From Lamellibrachia satsuma (taxonomy: Eukaryota; Annelida; Polychaeta; Sabellida; Siboglinidae), in NCBI GenBank assembly GCA_033239005.1, contig BSQZ01000001.1, forward strand, positions 8,254,000 to 8,317,999: DNA of 64,000 nt, in the 5' to 3' direction. The translations under genes were made by a program, and so were the position numbers. Below the pieces are notes generated by a model. It was not told the DNA's origin, made no database searches, and worked only from the letters and a program-made list of their open reading frames with translations. Every line of letters starts with the position of its first letter. The first letter of the stretch is position 1. Of the stretch, positions 1-13,180 are shown one piece after another.

Positions 1-30
1 GTTAACCCTACATTGGAATGTTTCTTCCAG

Positions 31-3000
31 GTGACCGTGGACAGTCGGGAGGGGAAACAGAAACAGATCCCACCCCCGCTGCCCCTGCCCTGTCATATGA
101 CAGGCAAGGGAATGCCGTCTCCGAGCCCACTAAGTCCACGCAAGGGAGTGCTGAAGCGGCATTTTGATGATGGGATGGAGAGGTGAGGGTTGGCCCACTG
201 GCTCCAAATAAGGAGTGGGGCAACAGGAACTAGGTCACTGGGGAATTAATGGCTTCTGTGCTAAAGGCAAGACATTTTGACAAGCAGATTTGTAAGATTT
301 CCAGGACATGAAGTGTGTAGAAATATCATCGTATCACTGTGATCAGTGTAACAAAATTAACCCTGGAGGTTGATGATTAGATCAATTTATTTGTTCGTGA
401 TTTATTTAATTGGGAGACATGCGTGTCCTTGAAATAAAAAATAATGTCCTGGAAATATGATATAATAAAAGAGTAGAAACTGAATGGAGACTTGTCTTCT
501 CTGACAGGGTTCTTGAGCAGGTTGACTTTGAGCGGCGCTTTGAGGAACTGCCTCAGTTTAATCCCGACAGCTCTGAGTCGGGCACCCCACTTCCTAAGAG
601 CCCCCGGGACATCATCTCAAGCTATCGCAAGAAACGACGTCTCTCAGTCGGTGAGTGACGATGACGCAACACTGTGACACCGTCGTTGACATTGTCGATT
701 ATCTCACTGCACCAAAGTTATTCTTGCATGTTCATTTCACTGATGCTCATTGCACTGATGCTCATTTCACTGATGCTCATTGTATTGGTGCTCATTGCAC
801 TGGTGTTCACTTAACTGATGCTCATTAAACTGATGCTCATTTCACTGGTGCTCATTGCACTGATGCCCATTGTATTGGTGCTCATTGCACTGGTGTTCAC
901 TTAACTGATGCTCATTAAACTGATGCTCATTTCACTGGTGCTCATTGCACTGATGCCCATTGTATTGGTGCTCATTGCACTGGTGTTCACTTAACTGATG
1001 CTCATTAAACTGATGCTCATTTCACTGATGTTCACTTCACTGATGCTCATTGCACTGGTGCTCATTGCACTGGTGTTCACTTAACTGATGCTCAATAAAC
1101 TGATGCTCATTTCACTGGTGCTCATTGCACTGATGCCCATTGCATTGGTGCTCATTGCACTGGTGTTCACTTAACTGATGCTCATTAAACTGATGCTCAT
1201 TTCACTGATGCTCATTGCACTGGTGTTCACTTAACTGATGCTCATTAAACTGATGCTCATTTCACTGGTGCTCATTGCAGTGATATCCAAAAGCAAAACT
1301 GTGTTGCAATTAAAGGAACTGTGAATATTTTTGCTACAAACAACAATTTGCGAGAAAACTTTAGTGACTGTAAATCATGGAAGAGTAGAATTGAGGAAAC
1401 GGTCACAGGAGAACATAAAAGATGTATTTAAATAATTCTCCTCTACTACCAGTTTACATTGTAATCGCTTATAATCATTAACAGTTATAAAACCCCATCA
1501 CCGGTTCTTAGCCAGAGAATGTAGCATGACATTCATGTTTCTCATTGAAACATTTCATATGACACAGACACGAGACTCGCCCAGGAGATGGACAGTGCAG
1601 ACGGTGCAGGCACTACACCAAGCACTGCTGGTGGACGACACATGTCGGGCAGCTCAAACACGCCCACTCCAAACACCACGCGCACGCCACGCAGTGCCAA
1701 GATCGATGATCGCCACTTCTTTGGCAGTAACTTTAACCTTGAAGCCCTGGCAGAGGTCGCAACTTTGCAGAGACCCAGTCATGGTGAGTTCTCTTTTATT
1801 CCGGCTCATTTCTTGTGCTCTTCTGTATTTTGCAGAGTTATATTTTATCCTGATTTTTTTGTTGTCTATCATTGATTGTGGGTGAAGGGGAACAAACGTA
1901 TAGTTTTGTCAGAAATATTTGCAGGAGGGTCTATTTTTCTGGAAATTGTACTATTTTAAGGTGGCTGGGATGGCTATTCTACGCTTGTTTTGAATCGAGT
2001 AGTTTCATTAGAAATTTTTAACCATTTCTTCAGAAGTTGTAGTTGAAATACTAAATGATATTACAGATTAATAAAACTTTATGAAAAAATACTTGCAAAA
2101 TGCCAGTATATATATTTTTTCCAGTTTGTAACCTCCACATCTACTACAGTACGTTGTCTTCTGTCAGTCAGCCATTTTTCTATCCAGTTGATTATGCCAT
2201 CCCCAATAAATTGTTTTATATACCAGGGCCCAGCTCACCCATAGAGCAGAGTTTAACAGTGCAAGGTATATCCATCAAGCAATAATTCCAGACAGTCCGT
2301 TGCATGTTGAGTGCAGTTACACCCTCCCCCCAAAGTAAGCGTGCCATTTCAGGGTTTCCGCTGTCATTTCAGTTGACCAAGGTGACGCTGACCTTGTGAA
2401 CTCTCCACGCACCCCCAAGACGCCGAGTTCTCCGGGCGCATACTCCTCACTGCGACGCATCCTCGACCAGAGGCGCCAGCTGGTGATGCAACTGTTCGAG
2501 GAACAAAATCTCTTTCCCTCAGGTGGGTCAATCTTCCCACCTGCAATGGGCTAAATGAATTGAGTGGGAAATTTAAATTTGAAAATTAATGATTTTGTAA
2601 GTCACGGAAGCCATTTTTTTTGTCAGCACCATATGGTGTAGTCAATACCCTTCTTGAGTACCTCATTAGTACCGCATTACTACCACATTAGTACTGCATT
2701 AGTACCACATCTAGAGTCATTGTTTTGCCAAAGTAAATGTGATAGAACATTTTATTTATTTATGTATTATTTTATTATTATTTTATTCTGTGTATATTTT
2801 AATGTATTATTTTAATTATGTAAATTCCATGTATGTTTAGTTGTATTGCCCATAATTTAATTTATTATTCTATTTATTTAATTCCATGTACGCTTTTAGT
2901 TGTATTGCCAATAATTTGTTATTTTAGTTATTTAATTTGATGCTTTTTGTTGTGTTATTGTGTCTGATATACAGTAAAACCTGTCGATAACTGACGCCCC

Positions 3001-6000
3001 TGGGAATATGCATTATGTCTGTTATGGAAAATTTTATTAAGTGAACACTCACTAGGTGGTGCTATTATAATTTGTTATAATTACTAGTTGGTACAAAAGG
3101 TACAAAGTTACTGTTAATAAGACAATACTGCAGAACTGTGTGCCATAAACTTAGTTGACGAAATGCACAGCATTACTGCATTCCACTGCATGGAAACCAG
3201 GTGGTGTGTGGGGCCCTTGATACGGTGTGTGGGGCCCTTGATACGGTGTGTGTGTGGGGCCCCTGATACGGTGTGTGGGGCCCTTGATACGCTGTGTGGG
3301 GCCCTTGATAGTTCTATGTAATCGTCATTTCTTTGACCCCTCAACGAAAAAATTATTAATCTGCCAAGTGATGTAATTGAAACAAATTGTACACAGCTGT
3401 GGGAGTGACATTGACAAATTTCTCTTTGGTTGGCGCTTGGCTTCTGAGAGTTAGACTTTGAGTCTTTGTCATAACAAAGCAAAGTTAGGGTTTACGGAAA
3501 GATGAACTGAAATGCCTTTGATGTCCAAGAGAAGCCAAGGGGTTTACACAGCTGGCAGTGGCCTAGGCAAGAGGGTCGCCTTATTTGGAGCACATTTTTG
3601 TACTACGACATTATGCAGATGGCACGCCACACAGCTGTAGCTAAGTTAGTGCATAATACTGCGTATCAGTTGGCCAGTGGCCCAGCTACCGTGATTCATG
3701 GGATTGTCAATGCACTTTGACCTGGTGCAAGCGGCAGAGCGACTATCAATGGTTGGGTCCAAATTCCCTGTCCATTGTCCACATTGGCCAGGTGGCCGCT
3801 ATGGGCAGTTAGCGGATAGTGCAAACTAATAGTACATAATTCGGGACTCTCAAAAGTGTCCATTATAGACAGGTGTCCACTAAGGCAGGTTTTACTGTCT
3901 AGTTATTTTTAAAGTATTTTATTCAAGTAGAATATCAAATACGTCCCTTGGCCACTTGCTGCGACAACTGAGACACTCCAAATCTATGTAATGTAAACAA
4001 ACCGCAGTCTATCATTCATTGCTGCTTCTGTAGTCTCGATATTTTACTGAACAGCTTAGACAGTTCCCATAGATGTATTCTGTTATATGAACAGCTTAGA
4101 CAGTTCCCATAGATGTATTCTGTGATATGAACAGCTTAGACAATTCCCATAGATGTATTCTGTGATATGAACAGCTTAGACACTTCCCATAGATGTATTC
4201 TGTGATATGAACAGCTTAAACAGTTTCCATAGATGTATTTAACAAGATTGCCATCTCGAACAACAAGTTCCTGAAGCCATTGGCTTATCGAGAGTCCAAC
4301 AATTTTCTCATTTATGTGTAACCCGCCCTTATCAGATATCTGTCAATTCTATTTTAAAACATATTCACACTACTAGCATTAACACAATCATTTGGCAGTT
4401 TATTCCATTCATTTATCACCCTCTGTGAGAAAGAGTACTTTCTCGTGTCCAACCTACACTGCTCCTTAACTAATGCTGCTTTGTGTCCTCTGGTTCTACT
4501 GCCTTCTTTAAGTTTGAAGAACATATTCCTATCAACATTCTCATAACCGTTCACTATTTTAAACACTCCTATTTGGTCTCCTCTTAGTCTCCTGGTCTCT
4601 AGTGTTGTCAAACCATATTGTAATAAGCGACTTTCGTAACTAAAGTCTCTTAATTCTGGAATCATCTTAGTTGCTCTTCGTTGTATTCTTTCTAGCTTAT
4701 CTATGTCTTTTTTACAATATGGCCTCCATGCTTGAATACAATATTCCAAATGTGGTCTAACTATTGCTTTGTACAGGGGTACAATTAGATGTTTCTCCTT
4801 ATACGTGATAGTTCTCCTAATTAGCCCTAGAATTTGATTTCCTTTCGAAGCAGCAATCCCACATTGCTCTGAAACTTTCATGTCAGCACTAAATGTTACT
4901 CCTAAATCCTTTTCTTGTGTGGTTCTACCTAGTACAGCATCCCCCATTTTATATTCCTCGTCCATATTTCCATGTCCTATGTGTATACATTTACACTTCC
5001 CAAAATTGAATAACATTTGCCATTTTTCTGACCATTTAACTAATTTTTCCAGATCATCCTGTAAACTTTGGTTATCTGTATCATTAGTAACCTTTCTGAA
5101 TACTTTTGTGTCATCTGCAAACTTGAGTACTTTGCTAGATATGTCATCCTCCAAATCATTTATATATATTAAAAACAGTATAGGGCCTAATACTGATCCC
5201 TGTGGTACCCCACTCAAAACAGATTTCCAGTTTGAAATCTCACCATCTACTATTACTCTCTGTCTTCTGTGTGTAAGCCACTTTTCTATCCAGTTGATTA
5301 CATCATTGCCTATACCATGGGCTTTTAGTTTAAGTAACAATCTTTGATGTGGCACTTTATCGAAAGCTTTCTGAAAATCTAAGTAGACAACATCCACTGG
5401 TGACCTGTCATCTACCCACTTTGTAATTTCTTCTAAAAAACATAAGAGATTGGTTAGACATGACCTTGCTATTAGGAATTCATGTTGAGATGTATTTTTT
5501 AATTTATGTTTTACGAGGAATTCCACCATGTGGTCTCTAATTAATGTTTCGAGTAATTTACATACAACTGATGTTAAACTCACTGGTCTGTAATTTTCTG
5601 GCTTCTTCCTCGATCCCTTCTTAAATAGCGGCGTAATGTTTGCTTCTTTCCATTCTGAAGGAACTATTCCTTCTTCTAGTGACAAGTTAAATAAGTTTGC
5701 AAGTGGTGTACTAATTTGATCAACAATTTCCTTTAGCAGTTTTGGTGGTATCCCATCAACTCCAGGTGATTTATTATCTTTCATCTTCTTAGTTTCTTTG
5801 CTATCATTTCAGGAGTTACAAATAACTGCTTAAATGTTCTGATTTATTGCCCTCAAATTTAGTCAATGGAACTGGAAGTGAGCTGATATCTTCTTTGGTA
5901 AAAACTGAGCTGAAATACTCATTCAGGATCTCTGCCGTTTGGAACCCATCTAAAATTATGTTTTCACTGTTGTTTTCCAGTGGTCCGACCTTATCTCGAA

Positions 6001-7367
6001 CTTTCTGTTTACTCCTAACATAAGCATAGAAACTCTTGCTGTCATTTTTTATATTACCTGCCAATTTTTTTTCAAAGATTCTTTTAGATTTTCTAATTTC
6101 AGTTGTAGCTAGGTTAAGTGCCTCTTTGTAGTTTGTGTAGTCTTCTACATTTCCAGTGTGTTTATTCTAGTGTATTCTGTGATATGAACAGCTTAGACAG
6201 TTCCCATAGATGTATTCTGTGATATGAACAGCTTAGACAGTTCCCATAGATGTATTCTGTGATATGAACAGCTTAGACAGTTCCCATAGATGTATTCTGT
6301 GATATGCTCATGTGTAGTTTGTAGGTGTACTTCATAAATACAATGACATTTGCTTGTAGGTCCATTATGGGCCAAAATATAAGACACATTATGTCCAAAT
6401 ATAACGTGACACATCATGAACTATTGTATATGCCTCTGAGTGCTATTAAGTGTAAATGTAAAGAAATGTGTCATGTCAATGTAAATGCTACATACTACGA
6501 TTTGTGAATTGGTGGTGATGAAAGATTGTAACAATGACGCTGTCTTAAACAAGGAAGGATGTAATGCCATCATTTTATATCTAAGCACATTATAATTTGT
6601 TTTCGAACTGTTGTTTCTTATATTTATTTAAAATTGCATTTCCACCTAAATCTTCAGTTGTCCCTCATTCTGAGAATGACTTGTGCATCCCTTTTCATGA
6701 ATATGCGTAATGATTCTGTTTTGTTGTGCCTCTTTAGCTGAGGATATAGGCACCATAGAAGTTAATTATTATTGTTATTATTATATGGAACTTTATATTT
6801 TGTTTAGTATGTACATGTTTGTGGATCTTGAGTCCAAATAAAGATGGTAATAATAATCATAACTAAGTTCCAGAATAATTTTGGTTGCTCTCCTATGTAT
6901 TCGTCCTAGCGTATCTATATCCTTTTTACGATATGGTCTCCAATATTATATGATACTCATGTGTTATGTCAACAGCCCAAGCAACGGCCGTCTTCCAAGC
7001 AAGTCACCAGGATGTCTTTCCTACGAAGATCTGCCTCCAGTTGAAGATCCGGGAAGTGCGCCAGAAGATCATGGCTGAGATGCAGTCTGACAGCCCTGAT
7101 GCCGCTGGCAACAAGACAAAATATGGTGTTGCTACAACAACGGTTGCCACAGCGACTGTTGCTACGCCAACGCAGCTTCAGAACGTCTTTGGACTGCAGA
7201 CACCACAGCATACATTTGGTCCGCAGACGCCAACAACGATAATGTCAACGCCACTGCCACCACGATCAACATCGTCGGTATCAGGAGCGGCACCACACAC
7301 AGGGGGCGCCACTGGTGAGACATGGGCACTGAGAGGTCCACCTGCGACGGAACAAGGGGGCAGCTAG
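31..7367 (+). CDS. CIC: Capicua (CIC) transcriptional repressor, 3' part
   Basis: Five exons are visible: 31-182, 508-650, 1568-1783, 2373-2522 and 6976-7367 (stop TAG). All junctions are GT-AG and the phases join to 350 residues. Recognisable blocks are [13 protein letters not shown] followed by [14 protein letters not shown] in exon 2, [18 protein letters not shown] in exon 4, and [18 protein letters not shown] then [14 protein letters not shown] across exons 4-5. The last block is the capicua C1 motif, which in known CIC works with the HMG box to bind TGAATGAA-type sites. CIC represses targets of receptor tyrosine kinase signalling in the nucleus and is relieved by ERK. The HMG box and upstream exons lie before base 1. 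The tail after C1 is low-complexity, rich in Thr, Ala and Pro. The last intron (4.45 kb) carries a MITE, a LINE and a satellite. The visible part has no frameshift or internal stop. Confidence 0.93.
731..1285. repeat. 15-bp minisatellite with 90-bp higher-order period
   Basis: A 15-bp motif of the form CACTGATGCTCATTT is repeated through CIC intron 2. Variants are arranged in a 90-bp superunit (six 15-mers), seen when the blocks starting at 841 and 931 are compared. It starts about 80 bp after the exon 2 donor. Confidence 0.9.
2145..2225 (-). mobile_element. Short CR1/L2-type LINE fragment
   Basis: This stretch matches 5258-5330 of the larger LINE below, around CTATCCAGTTGATTA, and is in the same orientation. 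It lies in CIC intron 3. It is only a relic, without an open frame. Confidence 0.6.
2971..3898. mobile_element. Non-autonomous DNA transposon (pogo/Tigger-like MITE)
   Basis: The left end reads ACAGTAAAACCTG and the right end is its complement, CAGGTTTTACTGT, giving a 928-bp element with short terminal inverted repeats. No transposase frame is present. Terminal motifs of this kind occur in pogo/Tigger-type elements, but a clean TA duplication is not visible, so the family is uncertain. The element contains the 21-bp minisatellite at 3198-3311. Confidence 0.55.
3198..3311. repeat. 21-bp minisatellite in the MITE
   Basis: About five copies of GGTGTGTGGGGCCCTTGATAC lie in CIC intron 4 within the putative MITE. 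Confidence 0.85.
4040..4241. repeat. 40-bp satellite array, left part
   Basis: The 40-bp unit contains AACAGCTTAGACAGTTCCCA and TAGATGTATTCTGTGATATG. Four to five copies are followed directly by the 3' end of a LINE; the same array resumes at 6169. Confidence 0.9.
4242..6168 (-). mobile_element. CR1/L2-type non-LTR retrotransposon, 5'-truncated
   Basis: A reverse transcriptase frame of 476 aa (4354-5784) carries [51 protein letters not shown] and the catalytic FADDTKVF block, then the C-terminal [16 protein letters not shown] segment. A second frame at 5816-6064 holds the upstream linker, with [13 protein letters not shown]; a break lies between the two. No endonuclease domain is present, so the element is 5'-truncated. 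The minus-strand 3' end finishes in CTTGTTAA, as do its relatives at 25 and 52 kb. It sits inside a 40-bp satellite, and TGTATT at both edges may be the target-site duplication. It lies antisense in CIC intron 4. Confidence 0.92.
6169..6306. repeat. 40-bp satellite array, right part
   Basis: Three further copies of the 40-bp unit at 4040-4241 continue here after the LINE, showing one array interrupted by the insertion. Confidence 0.9.
6870..6952 (-). mobile_element. Short CR1/L2-type LINE fragment
   Basis: The stretch resembles 4655-4740 of the larger element (coding for the region around the [11 protein letters not shown] motif). It ends some 23 bp before the last CIC exon and so lies where the branch point and polypyrimidine tract of that intron should be. 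Confidence 0.6.
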
Positions 7368-9600
7368 GGCAAATGAACAATTCAGGTCACCGTAAAGGTG
7401 CTCGTCTAGAAGCACCAAATCAATGCACATTGTCTGTGGAAACGGTGTAGGATATTAACATAAAACACTGCAGCTTACCAATTTTAGCCAATACAATTTA
7501 CAATACATTTGGGTCTGTGTGTGACCATGTATTTAGTATTGGTTAATGGCTTAATGACAGTGTTCTTGGCAGTTTGTCTACCACCCATGTCGTTTCGGTG
7601 ATATGATCATGTTGCAGTACTGCAGTTTAAAATGGAACTACAAATCATCAAAAGTGTGGTACGAATCCACCAGGGGACACTTTAGTATGGTAAAAATCCA
7701 CCAGGGACACTGCAAGGTGGTTGTAAACATATAGCACGTGGGAAATGGGTGGGGAAAATGGGAGATGTTGTTGGGCCTTGTTGGAGTGGGTTACTGGGAG
7801 GTTGGAAACGTTGATGGTTCGGCAGATTTTATGAGGGTTTGTTGTGATGTTGATAGAATTGTGATGTTGAGCAGTGCTGTGATTGCATGGTCAGTCGGCC
7901 ACTACTGTTATGTAAATACTGATTTGCCATACTTGAAGTTAATTATAATATTTCAACTGTGGTTGACCTGGCGACGTTGAGGGGCGTTGGCAGCAGACAC
8001 AATGCAATGTGGGGGGTGGGCAAAGGGAGGCAGGGTGGGGTTGAGGTGGGTGCCTACAGGCGCTAATTCGTATGCATGTAAGAAACAGTAATTTTCATCA
8101 ACAAGTTTGTGCAATTTGATACAGGGTCTTTTAAGAATTCTGCTTTTGAAGATGCATGGAAATCTAACAAAGAAATAGCTTGCTTTTTGTGGAAATTATT
8201 TGTTGCATGTCGCCTGGACATGATTGTTGTTGATAAGTCTCCACAGTTGTTAACTATTATCAATACCTTGTCACCTTGAAAGCATTCTGGTTAGTGGCCC
8301 TAGTGAGAGTAAACCGGTTTTCACACGTTAAAATTATCATATAAAATGTTATCCCTTTTAATGTAACAAAGTATTGTACAAACTATATCGATTCTAACAT
8401 CTTGACTGGACAGCAAGTTCGATATTCATAAAGTGATAATGGTCAAATTATATTTATTTTAATTGTGCTTCAGTAAAACACATTTCGGCGGCCAGAAACC
8501 TTTGAAGCATGTAAATAAAAATCAAGTGGAGTTCTATCACTGCTACAGCAATGTAGTGTTCGCTGGAGCGGGGTGGCGATATTCAGTTTTGTTACCAGGT
8601 GGCTGGTGATGACTTAAGCTTCTGCTGGAAGAAATCTTGCGGGAAACTCAGACAGTTAATTGACCTCAGGTGTTTCAGGTAATTGTTGAATTTTATGGCA
8701 TCTTGTACAGCTGCATAGTCTAAAAGTTTGTGAGATCAACCAAATTGTTGCTTAATATGATAGTATATAAATTCTATTTTTGAAGATGTGTTACGTAAAA
8801 TATTAAATTGAAGTTATTAGTTTTAATTGACGTGAAGAAAATGCAAATGTGTTGAGTCAGACACCCAGTTAAATATTTTATTGTGATCGAGACAGCGTAA
8901 AGATTAGAACATTTTCCAGAATTTGTTTAGGCGGTAATAATAAAAATTGTAAATATGGTCAGTGATGTTTGAATAGCAACAATGCTATGGCTATTTTATT
9001 TTCACTGGGTGTGATAGCTACAATCAAGCCAGACTTGCGATGTCTGTAACAAGCTAGGGTTAAATGCACAAAGAGGAGAGGCGGTTGAAATTATGTGCCT
9101 GGATTCTGTTCAATACTGGAGTTGTAAAAATGTGTGATTTCACCAGATCTGGTGTTTTGTTTGAAACTGGAAGTCTAAGCTACTGAATATGCATCTGTTG
9201 ATCGATGGCAGCTTCTGGAGCCGTCCTGGTCAGAGAAACAGGCATTAGGGCACTAGGGCATATCCATAAAAGGGTGAAATGCCAAAAAAAAAAACTGGCC
9301 AGGTGAACACTGGGTAAATGCTTGTGTTCTTTTTCTGAGATTTAGAGTTAGTTCCAAAGCCAAATTATTTTTCTTAGGCATGCTATTTCCTAGTAACTTC
9401 TTTGCTTCGTTTTTGTTAATAATAATCTTGAGTTAATTTTGTGAAATCCAGTGTATGTAGCAGGGAATCACAAAGGCCTTGCTGCTTTGTTGACTTCTAG
9501 TTTTATGCCATTTCTAGTAATTGTTTTAGTCTCTCCAAATACAAACTGCATATATATGTTTTACTGTTATTATGTGCTACATATGTAGAGCCCGAAATAA
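7368..9600 (+). other. CIC 3' UTR and downstream region
   Basis: No coding region is supported here. AATAAA hexamers in the CIC direction occur at 8514-8519, 8939-8944 and 9596-9601. The first would give a 3' UTR of about 1.15 kb. The last is followed by a TTATTATTG-type tail and could instead be the end of a retroelement. Confidence 0.35.
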
Positions 9601-9624
9601 AGTATTATTATTGTTATTATACAT

Positions 9625-9895
9625 ATACTTGTTCATGCAAGGTTGAGTGTACATTTGGTACAAAAAAGGTCAGTTGTGCATGTTGTACACAAAAGGTCAG
9701 TTGCGCATGTTGTACACAGGTCAGGTGTACATTTTGTACACAAAAGGTCAGGTGTACATACAAGGTTGGGTGTACAAGTTGTAGATTCATGGTCAGTTGT
9801 ACAACTTGTACATTCATAGTCTGGTGGACAAGCTATATGTGTACAGGTTGTGCATACAAGTTGTACACACAATATCGGGTGTACAAGTTACGCTG
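9625..9895. repeat. Degenerate 22-30-bp minisatellite
   Basis: Repeated motifs of the type AGGTCAGTTGTGCATGTTGT and GTACACAAA run through this intergenic stretch, with variable unit length. Short frames on the minus strand are repeat artefacts. Confidence 0.8.
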
Positions 9896-9899
9896 GATA

Positions 9900-11080
9900 T
9901 AACGCACATGGTATACTAAGCTGGTGTTTTTCAAAGGATGTCGGCTGTTGAGACTATTGTTGGTGGTAACCCTCATGGTGCTTCAGCAGAGCTATTTGAG
10001 CATGCACGCAGGTGTATAGATGCATTACCTCTTGTAACATGTCTGTATTACTTGCAGCAGCGTGCAGCTTAATGATGCAATATATTCTATGTACAGTGTT
10101 GTGTATACTGAGCCGTTAGGAGTAACTTAAATATCTACAAGCAGATTTAAAGTTGGTAATATTTATCGGAATCATCAGTCACATGTGAACGGTCGAAGTG
10201 TGCATCTTCTTCAGTGAGCTTCGGTTCGGCTGCTTGCTCGCACTTTGAGTAAGTCACTTGGCAGCTAAACTATCGTGTTTTTCTTAACATCAGGTGTTTC
10301 AGAAGCATCTAACTTGTTTGGTAACTATTCCATCATGTGGCAGTTTGATCACTGCAAAGTCAGAATTAACTTAATTTTGGTTGTAAGTAAAGTACGTAAC
10401 TGCTTTCTGTTTTAAGGTCTTCTCTCAGGAAGTGTCCACATCGATGGTGCCATTTTGTTTTACACTTTGTTTTATTTGTCTTGCTGATTTGTCAATATTT
10501 GTTTATGAATGCCTGAGAAGTCGATTGGCTTTGATGCGTTCTGCACAGTTGATAATGCCTCTTGCAAATTGTCATTTCACAAAATTTTAATGCAAGTCAG
10601 CCCCTTGTTTTCTGGAACTTGGTACAATGCATGCTAAAATTGAGAGTTACTGTGTGCATTGAATGAAAGGGAAGTACAAAAATAGTGATGTTGCAGAAGA
10701 TACTCAGCAAAGCCGACACATAAGCATAGAGATGTATTGTATAAAAATATTGACAGTATCCATTGGTGAGTGGAAACTAACTATGTATGTGATATGTATA
10801 GCATATTAAGTTTCATTAAGATAGGCTTGTTTCACTTGAATATTCATTACATCTTGTATAAAATATGCATGCGCACTGTATGCCTGTACATAATAAATAA
10901 ACATATGCATATTTTTGTCCGTGCAGATAAACAGGAGTATTTGTGTGTGTGTGTATACTTGATTCAGTTCAGTGTTTTCCAGAGAGGATATGAGTTCATT
11001 ACCAGTTCCAGATGCTAAATTTCAGGAAGCTAAAGACTATTTAGGGTAGTTAATTTAACTCCAGAATTGGTAGCTAAAAA
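9900..11080. other. Intergenic, no feature seen
   Basis: AT-rich intergenic DNA between the CIC and GPSM genes. I see no splice-compatible coding segment on either strand. Confidence 0.4.
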
Positions 11081-11084
11081 ATAA

Positions 11085-11600
11085 AGGCAATGGAGGATAA
11101 TAAATCACCTGGAGTAGATGGAATTCCTCCAAAACTACTAATGGAAACAGTAGAACAAATCAGTATACCACTTGCAAGTGTTCAACTTGTCATTAAAAGA
11201 GGGAGTTGTTCCTTTTGAATGGAAAGAAGCAAACATCATACCATTATTTAAAAAGGATTCGAGAGATAAGTCAGAGAATTTCAGAGCAGTGATTTATAAA
11301 TTATTAGAAAGGTTCTTTAAAGACCATATGGTGGACTTCCTTGTTAGGCATAAATTATTAAATCCATCTCAACATGGTTTCCTAAAAGCGAGGTCAAGTA
11401 GATAGATGAGGGATCACCTGTACATATTATCTACTTAGATTTTGAGAAAGCCCCACATCAAAGATTATGACATAAAAGCCCATGGTATTGGGGATCACAT
11501 AATCAGCTGGATAGAAAATGGTTGACTGACAGAAAACAGTATGTAGTAGATGGGGAGCTTTCAAACTAGAAATAAGAGTCTTGTTAAATCTTGTTACACT
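11085..11600 (+). mobile_element. CR1/L2-type LINE fragment (decayed RT)
   Basis: The stretch encodes [17 protein letters not shown], then WKEANIIPLFKKDSRDKSE and DFLVRHKLLNPSQHGFL with frameshifts. It corresponds to the N-terminal RT part of the element at 4242-6168. Deletions remove the segment between the fingers and the region leading to the catalytic block. Confidence 0.85.
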
Positions 11601-11624
11601 ATCTCTGTCTGCCCTTTTGAGCAT

Positions 11625-11725
11625 CCCTCAAACCTGTCTTAAGCGACCACTCAATGGATGGCCGAAAAGTGGTCTTAATACGGTGGTTTCTTGCATCTTA
11701 ATACAGGTGGTATATGAGGAGGGTT
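11625..11725. mobile_element. DNA transposon terminal relic
   Basis: CCTGTCTTAAGCGACCAC and GTGGTCTTAATACGG face each other with the look of a pogo/Tigger-type terminus related to 2971-3898. Weak support. Confidence 0.35.
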
Positions 11726-12360
11726 GATTGTGGTTGTTAGCGACACGTGGTTGCTTGAGCAGGTTTGTCTACATGTCTAAAGTACACCCATTTATCCCAG
11801 TACACCCATTTATGACCACTGTAGATTACATAGAAGGAAACCCTTCATCAGTAACGAACAATATTTTCAAATGTCACTTAATGACCATGTAAGAATCATA
11901 ATATTTCCATTTTCAATTTGTAACCGAACACTACACAAGCACAGTAGAAGTGCTACGGAAGCTGACAAAAGGTGCTGGGGTATTACTCCTGCAGTGGTTA
12001 GCTGGGTCCAACTTACAACTTGTCTAGAACCTCTCTGGTGGTCATTTTACTAATCCAATCACTCTTCAACAAATATACCAAGCATGAACGCAACCAGTAT
12101 TGTGGATATTACTGCACTATAATTATTTATTGAAAGATCGCCACATTCCTTGTCGATAAAACATTTCATTCTATAGAACCATGACCCATTCCAAAATGAG
12201 CCCGTTTGTGTTGACGATCCGTTATAATACTACTCTTTTAATACCTGCAACTAAAGTGCCAAGGTACTGTTTTAGTTTGCCTGCAAGCCAAGAAATACCC
12301 GGTAGATTCAACTGACATAATCTGAACTTATCATGAGTTGATCAGTCACTGTCACAAAAT

Positions 12361-12807
12361 GAACACTGGTTATTTTATTTTCATTCGTGATTTGGCTCCA
12401 GCACTTGCATAACCCCAAAGTTTAGACCCAATAAATTTCCAGTGAGAGCAAATATTTAAAATGGTGGAGTGAGATGACTTTTAAAATCAATGCACATGCA
12501 ACTCACTTAAAATAATGCAAATTCGTACACTTTTGTGCACACAGCATATAGTGATGTGGCTTTTAAATGTCACATTTGCATAATTAACACTGGTTATTTT
12601 GTTTTCACTCATGATTTGGCTCCAGCACTTGCATAACCCCAAAGTTTAGACCCAAAAAGTTTCCAGTGAGAGCAAATATTTAAAATGGTGGAGTGAGATA
12701 ACTTTTAAAATCAATGCACATGCAACTCACTTAAAATAAGGCAAATTCGTACACTTTTGTGCACATAGCATATAGTGATGTGGCTTTAAAATGTCACATT
12801 TGCATTA
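12361..12807. repeat. Tandem duplication, about 223 bp x 2
   Basis: The segment beginning ACACTGGTTATTTTATTTTC recurs at about 12586 with few substitutions, through TTTTGTGCACACAGCATATA. It is two direct copies head to tail in the intergenic region. Confidence 0.9.
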
Positions 12808-13174
12808 CTCGCACATATCTATAAACAAATACTTTAATAACAACACTGATTATAGACATATTTATGTTTTATCTAACCAACTTGCCAAACATGTAGCTTG
12901 ATTATTTTCGCATTACTCACACATTACTCACGCTAATTCAACTTCTGTAACATTTATCTGTCTTGTCAATGAATCTGCACTTCCACAAGAGACACTGGTG
13001 CCACTTGGCCATGAACAAGAAAATCTCAAAATCCTGACCCTTAATAAATAATAAAGCGGGTGTGTACAATCCATTAGCAAAATAATGCTTGAACGTGCCT
13101 GCATAACATTTTGTAAGATAACCTCACTTAATAGAGATTGATAAAAATGCTGATGTTAAAATCACAAGGAAGAG

Positions 13175-13180
13175 TTTATT
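13175..13180 (-). promoter_or_regulatory. Candidate poly(A) signal of the GPSM gene
   Basis: TTTATT on the plus strand (AATAAA in the gene's direction) is the first canonical hexamer after the GPSM stop codon. It would give a 3' UTR of about 800 nt that includes the 50-bp array below. Not otherwise supported. Confidence 0.35.

Noticed and set aside
2971..3898. Firm assignment of the MITE to pogo/Tigger
   Set aside because: Terminal repeats are visible but a TA target duplication is not clean, so I left the family as likely only.
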